Assembly: GCA_022266195.1 (NCBI GenBank)
Contig: WHVY01000005.1
Span: 6,076,001-6,140,000 of the forward strand
DNA from: Tetranychus cinnabarinus
Taxonomy: Eukaryota > Arthropoda > Arachnida > Trombidiformes > Tetranychidae
DNA: 64,000 nucleotides
Direction of reading: 5' to 3'
The translations under genes and the position numbers were made by a program. Under the pieces are notes generated by a model. The model was given only the letters and a program-made list of their open reading frames with translations, did not search any database and was not told the origin of the DNA. Of this stretch, positions 36,901 to 45,900 are shown one piece after another (the first letter of the stretch is position 1; each line of letters starts with the position of its first letter).

Positions 36901-37171
36901 TCACCTTCCAATTCTTTAACCAAAGTCTCATTTCGATGTAGTCCATATCTTTAATAAACTTCTTCGTTGATAGCGGTAAAGTCTGAGTTTGAGAAGTTTG
37001 TAATGTCTTAGACGAATCCGTGTCATTTTGATCATCGGTTTGATTGTTCTGATCGGTTTGATCACCTTTAGCACTTTGTTCACCTTCCACCGTAGTGAAA
37101 CAATAGTCGAAACTAACACAGGAATTCAATGGCAATCCTGCCGAGGTCGCCAATTGAAAGGATGAGTTCAT
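27935..37171 (-). CDS. Ty3/gypsy gag-pol polyprotein fused to RING/TRAF-like and REXO-like C-terminal cargo (copy 1, intact)
   Basis: This is a single 3078-residue frame. Gag is about 1-560, with a CCHC knuckle C517-C520-H525-C530. The aspartic protease has DTG at 660-662. RT carries D1000 and YFDD 1062-1065. RNase H carries D1216, E1276 and D1301. Integrase has H1483-H1490-C1517-C1520 zinc ligands and a DD35E triad D1552, D1611, E1647. After a lysine/arginine run (1905-1917) the frame continues about 1100 residues beyond a normal pol. Residues 1950-2137 are a Leu/Ser/Asn-rich linker. Cysteines C2369, C2372, C2382, C2385, C2390, C2393, C2417 and C2422 look RING-like, and 2453-2474 resembles a TRAF zinc finger. 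Residues 2746-2912 match the REXO1/REX1 exonuclease fold (VVYETFVK, RFHGLT, KIVGYGLINHL, HPKLRD) with most catalytic acids missing. No stop or frameshift separates gag from pol. The ATG lies inside the LTR. Confidence 0.9.
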   Translation of the reverse strand: MNSSFQLATSAGLPLNSCVSFDYCFTTVEGEQSAKGDQTDQNNQTDDQNDTDSSKTLQTSQTQTLPLSTKKFIKDMDYIEMRLWLKNWKVKFLPNEEVVREKFYDAVQTLFALSSVYDATDEMVGDTDFNELTVRESFPDWIKELREHGVTESDIREVTRRVGSDPQTMVLTSDQYIRKLPIASPAKRLLEVMVKKWAKPEVNRLSICPERQVINPGVNLNEILEGTETEENPQALGNNATLTRQQIEDAEEDEHPADTDEDEPRVFNETTISTIVPRTEKADKSTKENVPEKLSSTDRNAFKRCKPKLPKLPVYTQDQMDPWQWLQTIKRILSLERCHDDDKLYVLQKAMAYDFLPFAKQLDKETHTSESYITALEDKLRNPAVISQATAEFHQYKWNFDVHPAEFIRKLETMVIKVKGEPSPQEFIQDVLIRLPVEVKDSLFRSKSVHDIQELTAALVNEYNIELRKRGEKKDSFKERNEKRGDDKKHAAVNVGASTSGTSASSSSRTGKAPFRCYNCNNLGHSSRECRQPRRSKTYENPNHASKQEGRNERFQPANLRMANVHTPTFGQNQQNQNQPQAKESTNLVEELRQMNQIGFDVSMLARAPAKDYLFMMNDGNQQVELITKIDPSPRNFPTVRLTLCYPTREIIKVGDVLLDTGACTSCIDYQFAQKLKAFILKSNVSIRGVIADTCQPVEGAAYAIMKHPKMSKTRIIKFQVMKDLEPMMVLGNRFADVYFVGMVNHGGRYQLNLRESPESEWLSPEIAFRFCTAEESWGLINVPEVPSVSTIIETMPTKFLETLPYSPWMDDEISNSQFEAERLNYVQELSKTNEFENVIPMYLQVEQPELQLAERLMKRMDKSLSTERREELLEVLMEFQEVFSKTKSDMGLVPWQKWPIKIDIGDNRIPDQQPYPCTIEKRREFQKIIDELIKHDIVEKSNAPGGSPAMLIGKPDGSFRLLNDLRAVNRLTNVIFHPMPRIDDCLEAIRGTKFFNMFDLYQGYFQIEIPPSERGKTVFLTPDGKYQYKRLPMGLACAPFEFQRLMNTVLNGLNYTECLGYFDDIPVMGKSWEELLYNTRLVLDRLRDWNLKIKTDKCQFGVTELILLGHLVNGDGIRPDPNKVTALKRLPYPTSVKQLQSQLGCYNLGCYNYFSRYIKNYSTLAMPLYRLVSKERKFKMLKQDHEALDQLKAALIETTMLAHFDPELKKKLTVDASDVAVGGILLQADPHQEIPKEYASLNDVPIERIKCWKPLYFFSQKLAKHQQSYSVSEKECLAVLVAIKKFRHYLDGAEFLVETDHHALCQLPKLKFKNQRMERWQIILSSFKYKVIYTKGDKHGPDCLSRYQNEWSHKLLDPEADFIEDLFWIKFVNFDVNEIDETINEAEINETLLLDSFLKQQFKTIYYYQSMDNWNEKIISAQREDQEINEKILQLTTDPKSELHKKYLYLNNLLFHKPMFGHDINRIVVNEKVLKELFQEEHESPLGGHFGVEKTYLQIARRFLMNNLYEKVKDLCQNCEKCYLGKSSNVTFAEPSLKPVPETILERLEMDAQGPITFKNGAKKVILVLIDTLSRFVYAKLLPDQKSKTVIKFLEEYFSEFGFPSVIQTDRGRNFLSGEVENHLKRLGVKHEVSNAYHPQSQGTVERINRTIAERLRTSILDAETIDLKSSLENAIIAINASIHKIHRFSPYYLVFGRYLKKPIDLQLNLSATLKETIEECRKLARQRLINQQKYYQERLQSTTKRNPYKFLDLCYVKNSAPSIGTTIKLVNKFFGPFFVLGVKHGSVLLLNPENRERFTSNLELTRPHVGIIPEKLIQLRNELLNEADLVNADEFPDEQLSEQTSVVNQDLNDSTLTMNVLDSSADNQTLPDSLNVNIDSDSSEKSTILDENCPNADNQSQKSKTKRRKKKRKKYNTANREIMDNPVISGQDVEKLGPVTRKRKVQSINLIMLFKAKEESLRQFKISAISDLAILRALNEVQLGKTPSSLSIVSLLRQVDIFNQSRFFSILLKFSIDFLSFKLNHFDFLEFLIQSSTNSLTLCSKLTNLVNSVCLEFQFCENSQFTVPVLRLTYPALSLKKLSVINFDSSNQPSTKFGEFVFDNLNFGGKINSVCDNNCCEKIQFVRILILIVIEMPSSVVSNASTRSGSTVASGTIVSDARFSLRLNRQLQRIAHENAQQHTPPNSPVIPVVDLGDSNQPSASGENEQFEFNWPGMDDADSTNTVIHLDDSNIQMVLNQYYDPLPEKTAFGLGSFSRSFVDTSPYPPQSADQGRRYCEFPAPKRTAEPHDYLKTEFFLNAREDVKKDIEESENDKLWFESFIKEKLQLNVVEDEMDKVRFGSLRKGLAASAVIHPKFSEFKTITTCILCEQIAINPRSCLQCNKIYCLGCARWLQALPIDLDLERVNHADQFMCINQNCLVDIQTKGYPSYGSVKDKQINEFYEKATFRCHRKFCDRQYLNCHLLHHLTMCKKGPINFKFDRTLQLTFMSGPIRDELNKRPKDISSLLPVHLKKQEPTKSIPQLWHERALCYAFLIKSYEKKEISPIQMRTQANFQLNHWNNKKRMADPTEPLDEGEEFALEIGFPSCAPVPIPDVPRRWPTTRCSSIPYYLVNESETWKRWAKYADYDADSISTTSSMVLYAHDINDPESPFVLIDPFERMAPAEAEQVQEWLRQSFPSCTNPTNIYRQLAVSTKERTVFQRERKRDLLAESFKNRPAANIPPMLEEQVQVLNSMAEKCPNKNLIFSISMFCVRINENGYSRPRPCWVVIMDGNMEVVYETFVKYREVDHIDSRFHGLTLRDLKYARNLNTVRDQVVKFLACANKIVGYGLINHLKNLGLSKTEIRLLHPKLRDVNNYYSPYIEHSMNLHVISFLWFCGYTLPVNPHSPVVETTTAMRLYLLQWENIEKLAKPNGGMHNENVQHTCGNRTTSALLYEFTEGIAQGYCAWPAEWKSNPRRIKIPDFDDNCILPARDMIKRTAEMAKPVLQLRSPKASPKEVPKQLPDEPFETPQERVKRVMQMLKAAAKRASDSTEDGKAQKSQKISNEKYDEVWESLKQKNGAASSNVVDGWND
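37135..37152 (-). other. tRNA primer-binding site, copy 1
   Basis: On the element strand TGGCGACCTCGGCAGG follows the LTR end after two bases. It is complementary to a tRNA 3' end whose discriminator is G and whose acceptor stem would be GACCTCG. That resembles the tRNA-Arg primers used by 412/mdg1-type elements; the identity is inferred. The site is read as codons of the polyprotein (L-A-T-S-A-G). Confidence 0.75.
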
Positions 37172-38252
37172 AGTTTTAAACTAAATTAAATAAACTTTAT
37201 TCTTTGCGTACAAATAAACACAATTCACTCAATTCAGAAGATTGATTCAAGCCTTTCAAATCCTGAATACTTCAGGTTCTTTGAGGATCACCAGAGTTCA
37301 ACTTGAAAATGAAAGTCTTAGACTATTGTTGGGATTAGTTTTCACTGACCAAGATTACAAGGCTTAGTAACCACAAATGACCAAAGAATGTTGCTTAGCA
37401 AGTCTTAGACAGGACAGGTAATAGAGTCAAAAAGCTATTACTGAGTAATTAAGCCAAACTCTAACCAAAAGAGACTCAGCGTTGAACAGTATAACTCAGA
37501 GAGTAAAACCAAGAATACAATTAAGAGTTCAGACGCCTTTAATTCTAACAGCATCGATAGTGGCACACTTAGACTTAGTCTTTATAGCTGGATCGAAGGA
37601 ATCTTAACCAAATTTAGGCAGCACTTGAGATAATTAGTAAAGCTGGAAAATAGTATTTTCACGATACTTTACAATGGTTTAGAGTTGTTAGACTTAGTCT
37701 AGGTCGATAAGATAGGAATACTTAAGGTTAGCAAAATAAAGGAAAATTTATTTAACTGAAAAGTACTGTATTTCAAATGTGTTTCACAAAATTAAGCATC
37801 AATTTAACATTTGTCGATTCTGTTTTAAACAAAGTAATTGAAGAGCAAATGAACATCAATTTAACAATTTAACATAAATGAAGATATTATCAGATCAGAT
37901 AATCAGATAACTAAACACTGAAAACCTTAGGTATATATACCAATTATTAACGGAAGGAAAGAATTAGAATCTTCCTCGGAAAAGGAAATATTTCAATGTT
38001 TTAGACAATATTAAAGAAACAAAAATAGAAAGTGAATTAGACACTAAATTAGAAAATTAGAAAAAATGAATAAAGACAAAAGAAGACAGATAAGACTTAG
38101 TCTTTCAAGATTACAAATTTGTTTAACAAGAAAATTGTGAAATGTGAATGGTTTGTAATCTCTGTGGGATACTAATCAAAGTTTAAAACTTGAACAAAAG
38201 ATTAATAAATTTAGTAAATGATTAATTTGTTTTTGGGTAACTCTACCCTTCA
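37155..38252 (-). repeat. LTR 2 (shared: 5' LTR of copy 1, 3' LTR of copy 2), 1098 bp
   Basis: The same length as LTR 1 and LTR 3, with no difference seen. No target duplication surrounds it: copy 1 sequence abuts one side and copy 2 the other. This shows that the copies share it. Confidence 0.95.
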
Positions 38253-38288
38253 TATCCCCGGTCTCTTGATGAAGATCCCAGAATCAAA

Positions 38289-39926
38289 TTAATCATTCCA
38301 ACCATCTACAACATTAGACGAGGCTGCACCATTCTTTTGTTTTAAACTTTCCCAGACTTCGTCATATTTTTCATTTGAAATTTTTTGGGACTTTTGAGCT
38401 TTTCCATCCTCGGTTGAATCTGAAGCTCTCTTCGCTGCTGCTTTAAGCATTTGCATCACTCTTTTAACTCTTTCTTGAGGTGTCTCAAACGGTTCATCAG
38501 GCAATTGCTTAGGAACTTCTTTAGGTGAAGCTTTGGGTGATCTCAATTGCAGCACAGGCTTAGCCATTTCAGCAGTTCTTTTAATCATATCTCTTGCTGG
38601 CAAAATACAATTATCATCAAAATCGGGAATCTTGATTCTCCTTGGATTTGATTTCCATTCAGCAGGCCAAGCACAGTAGCCTTGAGCTATTCCTTCGGTG
38701 AACTCGTATAATAAAGCGGACGTAGTTCGATTTCCACAAGTATGCTGGACATTTTCATTATGCATACCTCCATTAGGCTTAGCCAATTTTTCAATATTTT
38801 CCCATTGAAGTAGATAGAGTCGCATGGCTGTAGTTGTTTCCACGACTGGAGAATGAGGATTTACTGGCAAAGTATAGCCACAAAACCAAAGAAAAGAGAT
38901 CACATGAAGATTCATGGAATGCTCAATGTACGGCGAGTAGTAATTATTTACATCTCGAAGTTTCGGGTGAAGCAGTCGAATCTCTGTCTTAGACAATCCG
39001 AGATTCTTTAGATGGTTAATAAGACCATATCCAACAATTTTATTAGCACAGGCAAGAAATTTTACGACTTGGTCTCGTACAGTGTTGAGGTTTCTTGCGT
39101 ACTTCAGATCTCGTAAGGTTAGACCATGAAATCTCGAGTCTATGTGGTCGACTTCGCGATATTTTACGAAAGTCTCATAGACAACCTCCATATTACCGTC
39201 CATTATGACAACCCAACATGGTCTAGGTCTGGAGTAGCCATTCTCATTGATGCGAACACAGAACATAGAAATTGAGAAAATCAAATTCTTGTTTGGACAT
39301 TTCTCAGCCATAGAGTTTAAAACTTGAACTTGCTCTTCGAGCATTGGAGGGATGTTAGCTGCAGGTCTATTCTTGAATGATTCAGCCAGTAAATCTCGTT
39401 TTCTTTCCCTCTGAAAAACTGTTCGCTCCTTGGTAGATACAGCAAGTTGACGGTAAATATTAGTTGGATTGGTACAGGAAGGGAAACTTTGTCTCAACCA
39501 CTCCTGAACTTGTTCTGCTTCGGCTGGCGCCATTCGCTCGAAAGGGTCAATTAATACAAAAGGAGACTCAGGATCATTGATATCATGAGCATACAATACC
39601 ATAGATGAAGTAGTAGAGATGCTATCAGCGTCATAATCAGCGTATTTCGCCCATCGTTTCCAGGTTTCCGATTCATTTACTAAGTAATAGGGAATTGAAC
39701 TGCACCTTGTTGTCGGCCAGCGTCTAGGAACATCTGGAATAGGTACAGGAGCACAGCTAGGGAACCCAATTTCCAACGCAAATTCTTCACCCTCATCAAG
39801 AGGTTCAGTAGGATCTGCCATCCTCTTCTTATTATTCCAATGATTAAGCTGGAAATTCGCTTGAGTCCTCATTTGGATTGGAGAAATCTCTTTTTTCTCG
39901 TAGGACTTGATCAAAAGGCATAGCAT
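38289..39926 (-). CDS. REXO-like C-terminal fragment of the polyprotein (copy 2, after frameshift)
   Basis: 545 codons equal to residues about 2538-3078 of copy 1. They include the basic/acidic linker and the degenerate exonuclease-like domain, but no zinc fingers. It is separated from the upstream frame by loss of one A in a run (four A at 39913-39916 versus five at 29559-29563 in copy 1). An ATG at 39926 overlaps the upstream stop by 16 bases, so independent translation is conceivable but not shown. The first three or four residues differ from copy 1. It is best regarded as the severed end of a broken polyprotein. Confidence 0.8.
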   Translation of the reverse strand: MLCLLIKSYEKKEISPIQMRTQANFQLNHWNNKKRMADPTEPLDEGEEFALEIGFPSCAPVPIPDVPRRWPTTRCSSIPYYLVNESETWKRWAKYADYDADSISTTSSMVLYAHDINDPESPFVLIDPFERMAPAEAEQVQEWLRQSFPSCTNPTNIYRQLAVSTKERTVFQRERKRDLLAESFKNRPAANIPPMLEEQVQVLNSMAEKCPNKNLIFSISMFCVRINENGYSRPRPCWVVIMDGNMEVVYETFVKYREVDHIDSRFHGLTLRDLKYARNLNTVRDQVVKFLACANKIVGYGLINHLKNLGLSKTEIRLLHPKLRDVNNYYSPYIEHSMNLHVISFLWFCGYTLPVNPHSPVVETTTAMRLYLLQWENIEKLAKPNGGMHNENVQHTCGNRTTSALLYEFTEGIAQGYCAWPAEWKSNPRRIKIPDFDDNCILPARDMIKRTAEMAKPVLQLRSPKASPKEVPKQLPDEPFETPQERVKRVMQMLKAAAKRASDSTEDGKAQKSQKISNEKYDEVWESLKQKNGAASSNVVDGWND

Positions 39927-42900
39927 AGTGCTCTCTCATGCCATAACTGCGGGATAGACTTAGTCGGTTCCTGCTTTTTGAGGTGAACTGGCAATAAACT
40001 GGAAATATCTTTAGGTCGCTTGTTTAGCTCATCTCTAATCGGTCCAGACATGAAGGTTAACTGGAGCGTACGATCAAACTTAAAGTTGATAGGACCCTTT
40101 TTGCACATTGTCAAATGATGAAGTAAATGACAATTCAGGTACTGTCTGTCACAAAATTTTCGGTGGCAGCGGAATGTAGCTTTTTCATAAAATTCGTTGA
40201 TCTGTTTATCCTTGACTGAGCCATAACTAGGATAACCTTTGGTTTGAATATCAACGAGACAATTCTGATTGATGCACATAAACTGATCAGCATGATTGAC
40301 TCTTTCCAAGTCGAGATCAATCGGTAAGGCTTGAAGCCAACGAGCACATCCTAGACAATAAATTTTATTACATTGAAGGCAAGATCTAGGATTAATAGCA
40401 ATTTGCTCACAAAGAATACATGTAGTGATTGTTTTAAATTCAGAAAATTTAGGGTGAATAACGGCTGAGGCGGCCAATCCTTTCCTCAGAGACCCAAATC
40501 GGACTTTGTCCATCTCGTCTTCAACAACATTTAATTGAAGTTTTTCTTTTATGAAACTTTCGAACCATAACTTATCGTTTTCCGATTCCTCAATATCCTT
40601 TTTAACGTCTTCACGAGCGTTCAGGAAAAATTCAGTTTTTAAATAATCATGAGGTTCAGCAGTCCGCTTAGGAGCAGGGAACTCACAATAACGCCTTCCT
40701 TGATCAGCACTTTGAGGTGGATACGGAGAAGTATCGACAAAAGACCTCGAAAATGAACCTAAGCCAAAGGCTGTCTTTTCAGGCAAGGGATCATAGTATT
40801 GGTTTAAAACCATTTGAATGTTAGAATCATCTAAATGAATTACCGTATTAGTTGAATCTGCATCATCCATTCCTGGCCAGTTGAATTCAAATTGTTCATT
40901 TTCCCCAGAAGCTGAAGGCTGATTGGAATCTCCTAAGTCTACGACTGGAATGACTGGACTGTTAGGCGGAGTATGTTGTTGAGCATTTTCATGAGCAATT
41001 CTCTGAAGTTGTCGATTTAATCGAAGAGAGAATCTGGCGTCTGAGACGATTGTACCACTGGCAACAGTTGAACCAGATCTTGTTGAGGCGTTTGAAACTA
41101 CACTTGAAGGCATTTCAATCACAATTAGAATTAGAATTCTCACAAACTGGATTTTTTCACAACAGTTATTGTCACAGACAGAGTTAATTTTTCCACCAAA
41201 GTTCAGATTGTCGAAGACAAATTCACCAAATTTTGTTGAAGGTTGATTAGATGAATCAAAGTTAATAACACTTAGCTTTTTTAAGCTTAGAGCTGGGTAC
41301 GTTAGTCTTAAGACTGGAACAGTAAATTGAGAATTTTCACAAAATTGAAATTCAAGACAAACTGAATTAACTAAATTAGTTAATTTTGAGCACAATGTCA
41401 AAGAATTAGTCGAAGACTGAATCAGAAATTCAAGAAAATCAAAATGATTAAGTTTAAAACTGAGAAAATCAATTGAAAATTTGAGAAGAATAGAAAAGAA
41501 TCTTGACTGATTAAAGATGTCAACTTGTCTTAACAGAGACACGATTGAAAGTGACGAGGGAGTCTTTCCCAACTGCACTTCATTAAGGGCGCGAAGAATA
41601 GCCAAATCACTAATTGCGCTAATTTTAAATTGTCTTAGACTTTCTTCTTTAGCTTTAAAAAGCATAATTAAGTTAATGGATTGAACTTTTCTTTTCCTTG
41701 TAACTGGTCCAAGCTTTTCAACATCTTGACCACTAATCACAGGATTATCCATAATCTCTCTGTTTGCAGTATTGTACTTCTTTCTCTTCTTTTTTCTTCT
41801 TTTGGTCTTAGACTTTTGACTTTGATTATCAGCATTGGGACAATTTTCATCAAGTATAGTTGATTTTTCACTCGAATCTGAATCAATATTAACATTTAAA
41901 CTATCAGGCAAAGTTTGATTATCGGCACTTGAGTCTAGGACATTCATTGTGAGAGTAGAATCATTCAAATCTTGATTAACTACAGATGTTTGTTCACTTA
42001 ATTGTTCATCTGGAAACTCATCTGCATTGACTAAGTCAGCTTCATTTAGCAATTCATTTCTTAATTGAATTAACTTTTCAGGAATTATTCCAACATGCGG
42101 CCTTGTTAATTCTAAGTTGCTCGTAAATCTTTCACGATTTTCAGGGTTGAGTAAAAGAACTGAGCCATGTTTTACTCCGAGAACAAAAAATGGTCCAAAA
42201 AACTTATTAACCAATTTTATGGTTGTTCCAATTGAAGGTGCACTGTTTTTGACATAACACAAGTCTAAAAACTTATAAGGGTTTCTTTTAGTCGTAGACT
42301 GAAGTCTTTCTTGGTAGTACTTTTGTTGATTAATTAGTCTTTGACGAGCTAATTTTCTGCATTCTTCAATTGTCTCTTTTAGTGTAGCACTTAGATTTAA
42401 TTGTAGGTCGATAGGCTTCTTTAGATAACGTCCAAATACTAAATAGTATGGAGAAAATCGATGGATTTTGTGAATAGAAGCGTTTATTGCTATGATAGCA
42501 TTTTCTAATGAAGACTTAAGGTCAATTGTTTCTGCATCCAAGATTGAAGTTCTTAATCTTTCTGCTATTGTTCTGTTGATTCGTTCAACGGTTCCTTGAC
42601 TCTGTGGATGGTAAGCGTTTGAAACTTCATGCTTAACACCTAATCTTTTGAGATGATTCTCAACTTCCCCTGAAAGGAAGTTTCTCCCTCGATCAGTCTG
42701 AATCACTGAAGGAAAACCAAATTCACTGAAGTATTCCTCCAAAAACTTTATCACTGTCTTAGACTTCTGATCGGGTAATAACTTTGCATAAACAAATCTT
42801 GATAGTGTATCAATTAGAACCAAAATAACTTTCTTTGCTCCATTTTTGAATGTAATAGGACCTTGAGCGTCCATTTCCAATCTTTCCAAAATAGTTTCAG

Positions 42901-45900
42901 GAACAGGTTTTAAACTTGGTTCAGCAAAGGTAACATTTGATGACTTTCCCAAATAACATTTTTCACAATTCTGGCACAAGTCTTTGACTTTTTCGTACAA
43001 GTTGTTCATCAAGAAACGTCTTGCAATTTGCAAATAAGTTTTTTCCACACCAAAGTGTCCACCAAGAGGGGATTCATGTTCCTCTTGAAATAACTCTTTC
43101 AAAACTTTTTCGTTTACAACGATTCGATTGATGTCATGACCAAACATCGGTTTATGAAACAATAAATTGTTCAAGTATAAATACTTTTTGTGAAGCTCGG
43201 ATTTTGGATCTGTTGTTAACTGCAAGATCTTTTCATTGATTTCTTGATCTTCTCGTTGTGCTGAAATTATCTTTTCATTCCAATTATCCATTGATTGATA
43301 ATAATAAATAGTTTTAAACTGTTGCTTTAGGAATGAATCAAGTAAAAGCGTTTCATTGATTTCAGCTTCATTGATTGTTTCATCAATCTCGTTAACATCA
43401 AAGTTTACAAACTTTATCCAAAATAAATCTTCGATGAAATCAGCTTCAGGGTCTAACAATTTATGAGACCATTCATTTTGGTACCTCGATAGGCAATCAG
43501 GGCCATGTTTATCACCTTTGGTATAGATAACTTTATATTTAAAACTGGACAAAATAATCTGCCATCTCTCCATCCTCTGATTTTTAAATTTCAACTTCGG
43601 CAATTGACAGAGAGCATGGTGGTCTGTTTCCACCAAAAATTCAGCTCCATCCAAATAATGTCTGAATTTTTTAATCGCAACAAGAACTGCTAGGCATTCT
43701 TTTTCACTTACAGAGTAACTCTGTTGATGTTTAGCCAATTTCTGTGAAAAGAAATACAAAGGCTTCCAACACTTGATTCTTTCAATCGGTACATCATTTA
43801 AAGATGCATATTCCTTAGGAATTTCTTGATGAGGATCTGCCTGTAGCAATATACCTCCTACTGCAACATCACTTGCATCTACGGTTAGCTTTTTCTTGAG
43901 TTCAGGGTCAAAATGAGCCAACATTGTTGTTTCAATCAAAGCAGCTTTAAGCTGATCTAAGGCTTCATGGTCTTGCTTCAGCATTTTGAATTTTCTTTCC
44001 TTAGAAACCAATCGATATAACGGCATAGCCAATGTAGAATAATTCTTAATATATCGTGAGAAATAGTTATAGCAACCCAAGTTATAGCAACCCAATTGAG
44101 ATTGTAATTGTTTAACGCTAGTTGGGTATGGCAATCGTTTCAAAGCCGTAACTTTGTTCGGATCAGGTCTTATCCCATCACCATTGACGAGATGTCCTAA
44201 TAAAATCAATTCTGTAACTCCAAATTGACATTTATCAGTCTTGATCTTCAAGTTCCAATCGCGCAATCTGTCTAGAACCAATCTTGTATTATACAGTAGT
44301 TCTTCCCAACTTTTTCCCATAACTGGAATATCGTCGAAATATCCCAAACATTCGGTATAATTTAAACCATTCAGCACGGTATTCATTAATCGCTGGAATT
44401 CAAAAGGTGCACAAGCTAGGCCCATTGGCAACCTTTTATACTGGTATTTCCCATCTGGTGTTAGAAATACAGTTTTACCTCGCTCTGATGGAGGAATCTC
44501 GATTTGAAAATAACCTTGATATAAATCAAACATGTTGAAGAACTTAGTTCCTCGAATTGCTTCCAAGCAATCATCAATTCTCGGCATAGGATGAAATATA
44601 ACATTTGTCAATCTGTTAACAGCTCTCAAATCGTTCAATAGTCTGAAACTACCATCGGGTTTCCCAATTAACATAGCTGGAGAACCGCCTGGGGCATTAC
44701 TTTTCTCAACAATATCATGCTTAATCAATTCATCAATAATCTTTTGAAACTCACGTCGTTTCTCAATTGTGCATGGGTACGGTTGTTGATCAGGTATTCG
44801 ATTGTCTCCAATGTCAATCTTAATTGGCCATTTCTGCCAAGGCACTAAACCCATATCAGACTTAGTCTTGCTGAAAACTTCTTGAAACTCCATTAGAACT
44901 TCCAATAGTTCTTCTCGTCTCTCCGTAGATAAACTTTTATCCATACGTTTCATTAAACGTTCAGCTAATTGTAGCTCTGGTTGTTCCACTTGTAAATACA
45001 TAGGAATAACATTTTCGAACTCGTTTGTCTTAGACAATTCTTGAACATAGTTCAATCGTTCAGCTTCAAATTGAGAATTAGAAATCTCATCGTCCATCCA
45101 TGGTGAATACGGTAAAGTTTCCAAAAACTTTGTCGGCATAGTCTCTATGATTGTACTCACTGATGGTACCTCGGGTACATTGATTAAACCCCATGATTCT
45201 TCTGCTGTACAGAATCTGAATGCAATTTCAGGGCTTAGCCATTCACTCTCTGGGCTTTCCCTTAAATTCAATTGGTAACGACCTCCATGGTTTACCATTC
45301 CAACAAAATAGACATCAGCAAATCTGTTACCTAAGACCATCATAGGTTCCAAATCCTTCATAACTTGAAACTTGATTATCCTTGTCTTAGACATTTTCGG
45401 ATGCTTCATTATCGCATAAGCGGCTCCTTCAACCGGTTGGCAGGTATCGGCAATTACTCCTCTAATTGATACGTTAGACTTCAAAATAAAAGCTTTAAGC
45501 TTTTGAGCGAATTGATAATCAATGCACGAAGTGCAAGCTCCAGTGTCGAGTAACACATCACCCACTTTAATTATCTCTCTCGTCGGATAACACAGCGTTA
45601 ATCTCACTGTCGGAAAGTTTCTTGGTGAAGGGTCAATCTTCGTAATCAACTCCACTTGTTGATTTCCATCGTTCATCATGAACAAATAATCTTTTGCTGG
45701 GGCTCTTGCTAACATGCTAACATCAAATCCAATTTGATTCATCTGTCGTAGTTCTTCTACCAAATTTGTTGATTCTTTAGCCTGTGGCTGATTCTGATTT
45801 TGTTGATTCTGACCAAAAGTTGGTGTATGAACGTTTGCCATCCTTAAATTAGCTGGTTGAAATCGTTCATTTCGACCTTCCTGCTTACTAGCATGGTTAG

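Noticed and set aside
39905..39930. Programmed ribosomal frameshift in copy 2
   Set aside because: Copy 1 reads straight through with one extra A in the same run, so a simple indel is the better explanation. No slippery heptamer with downstream structure was seen.
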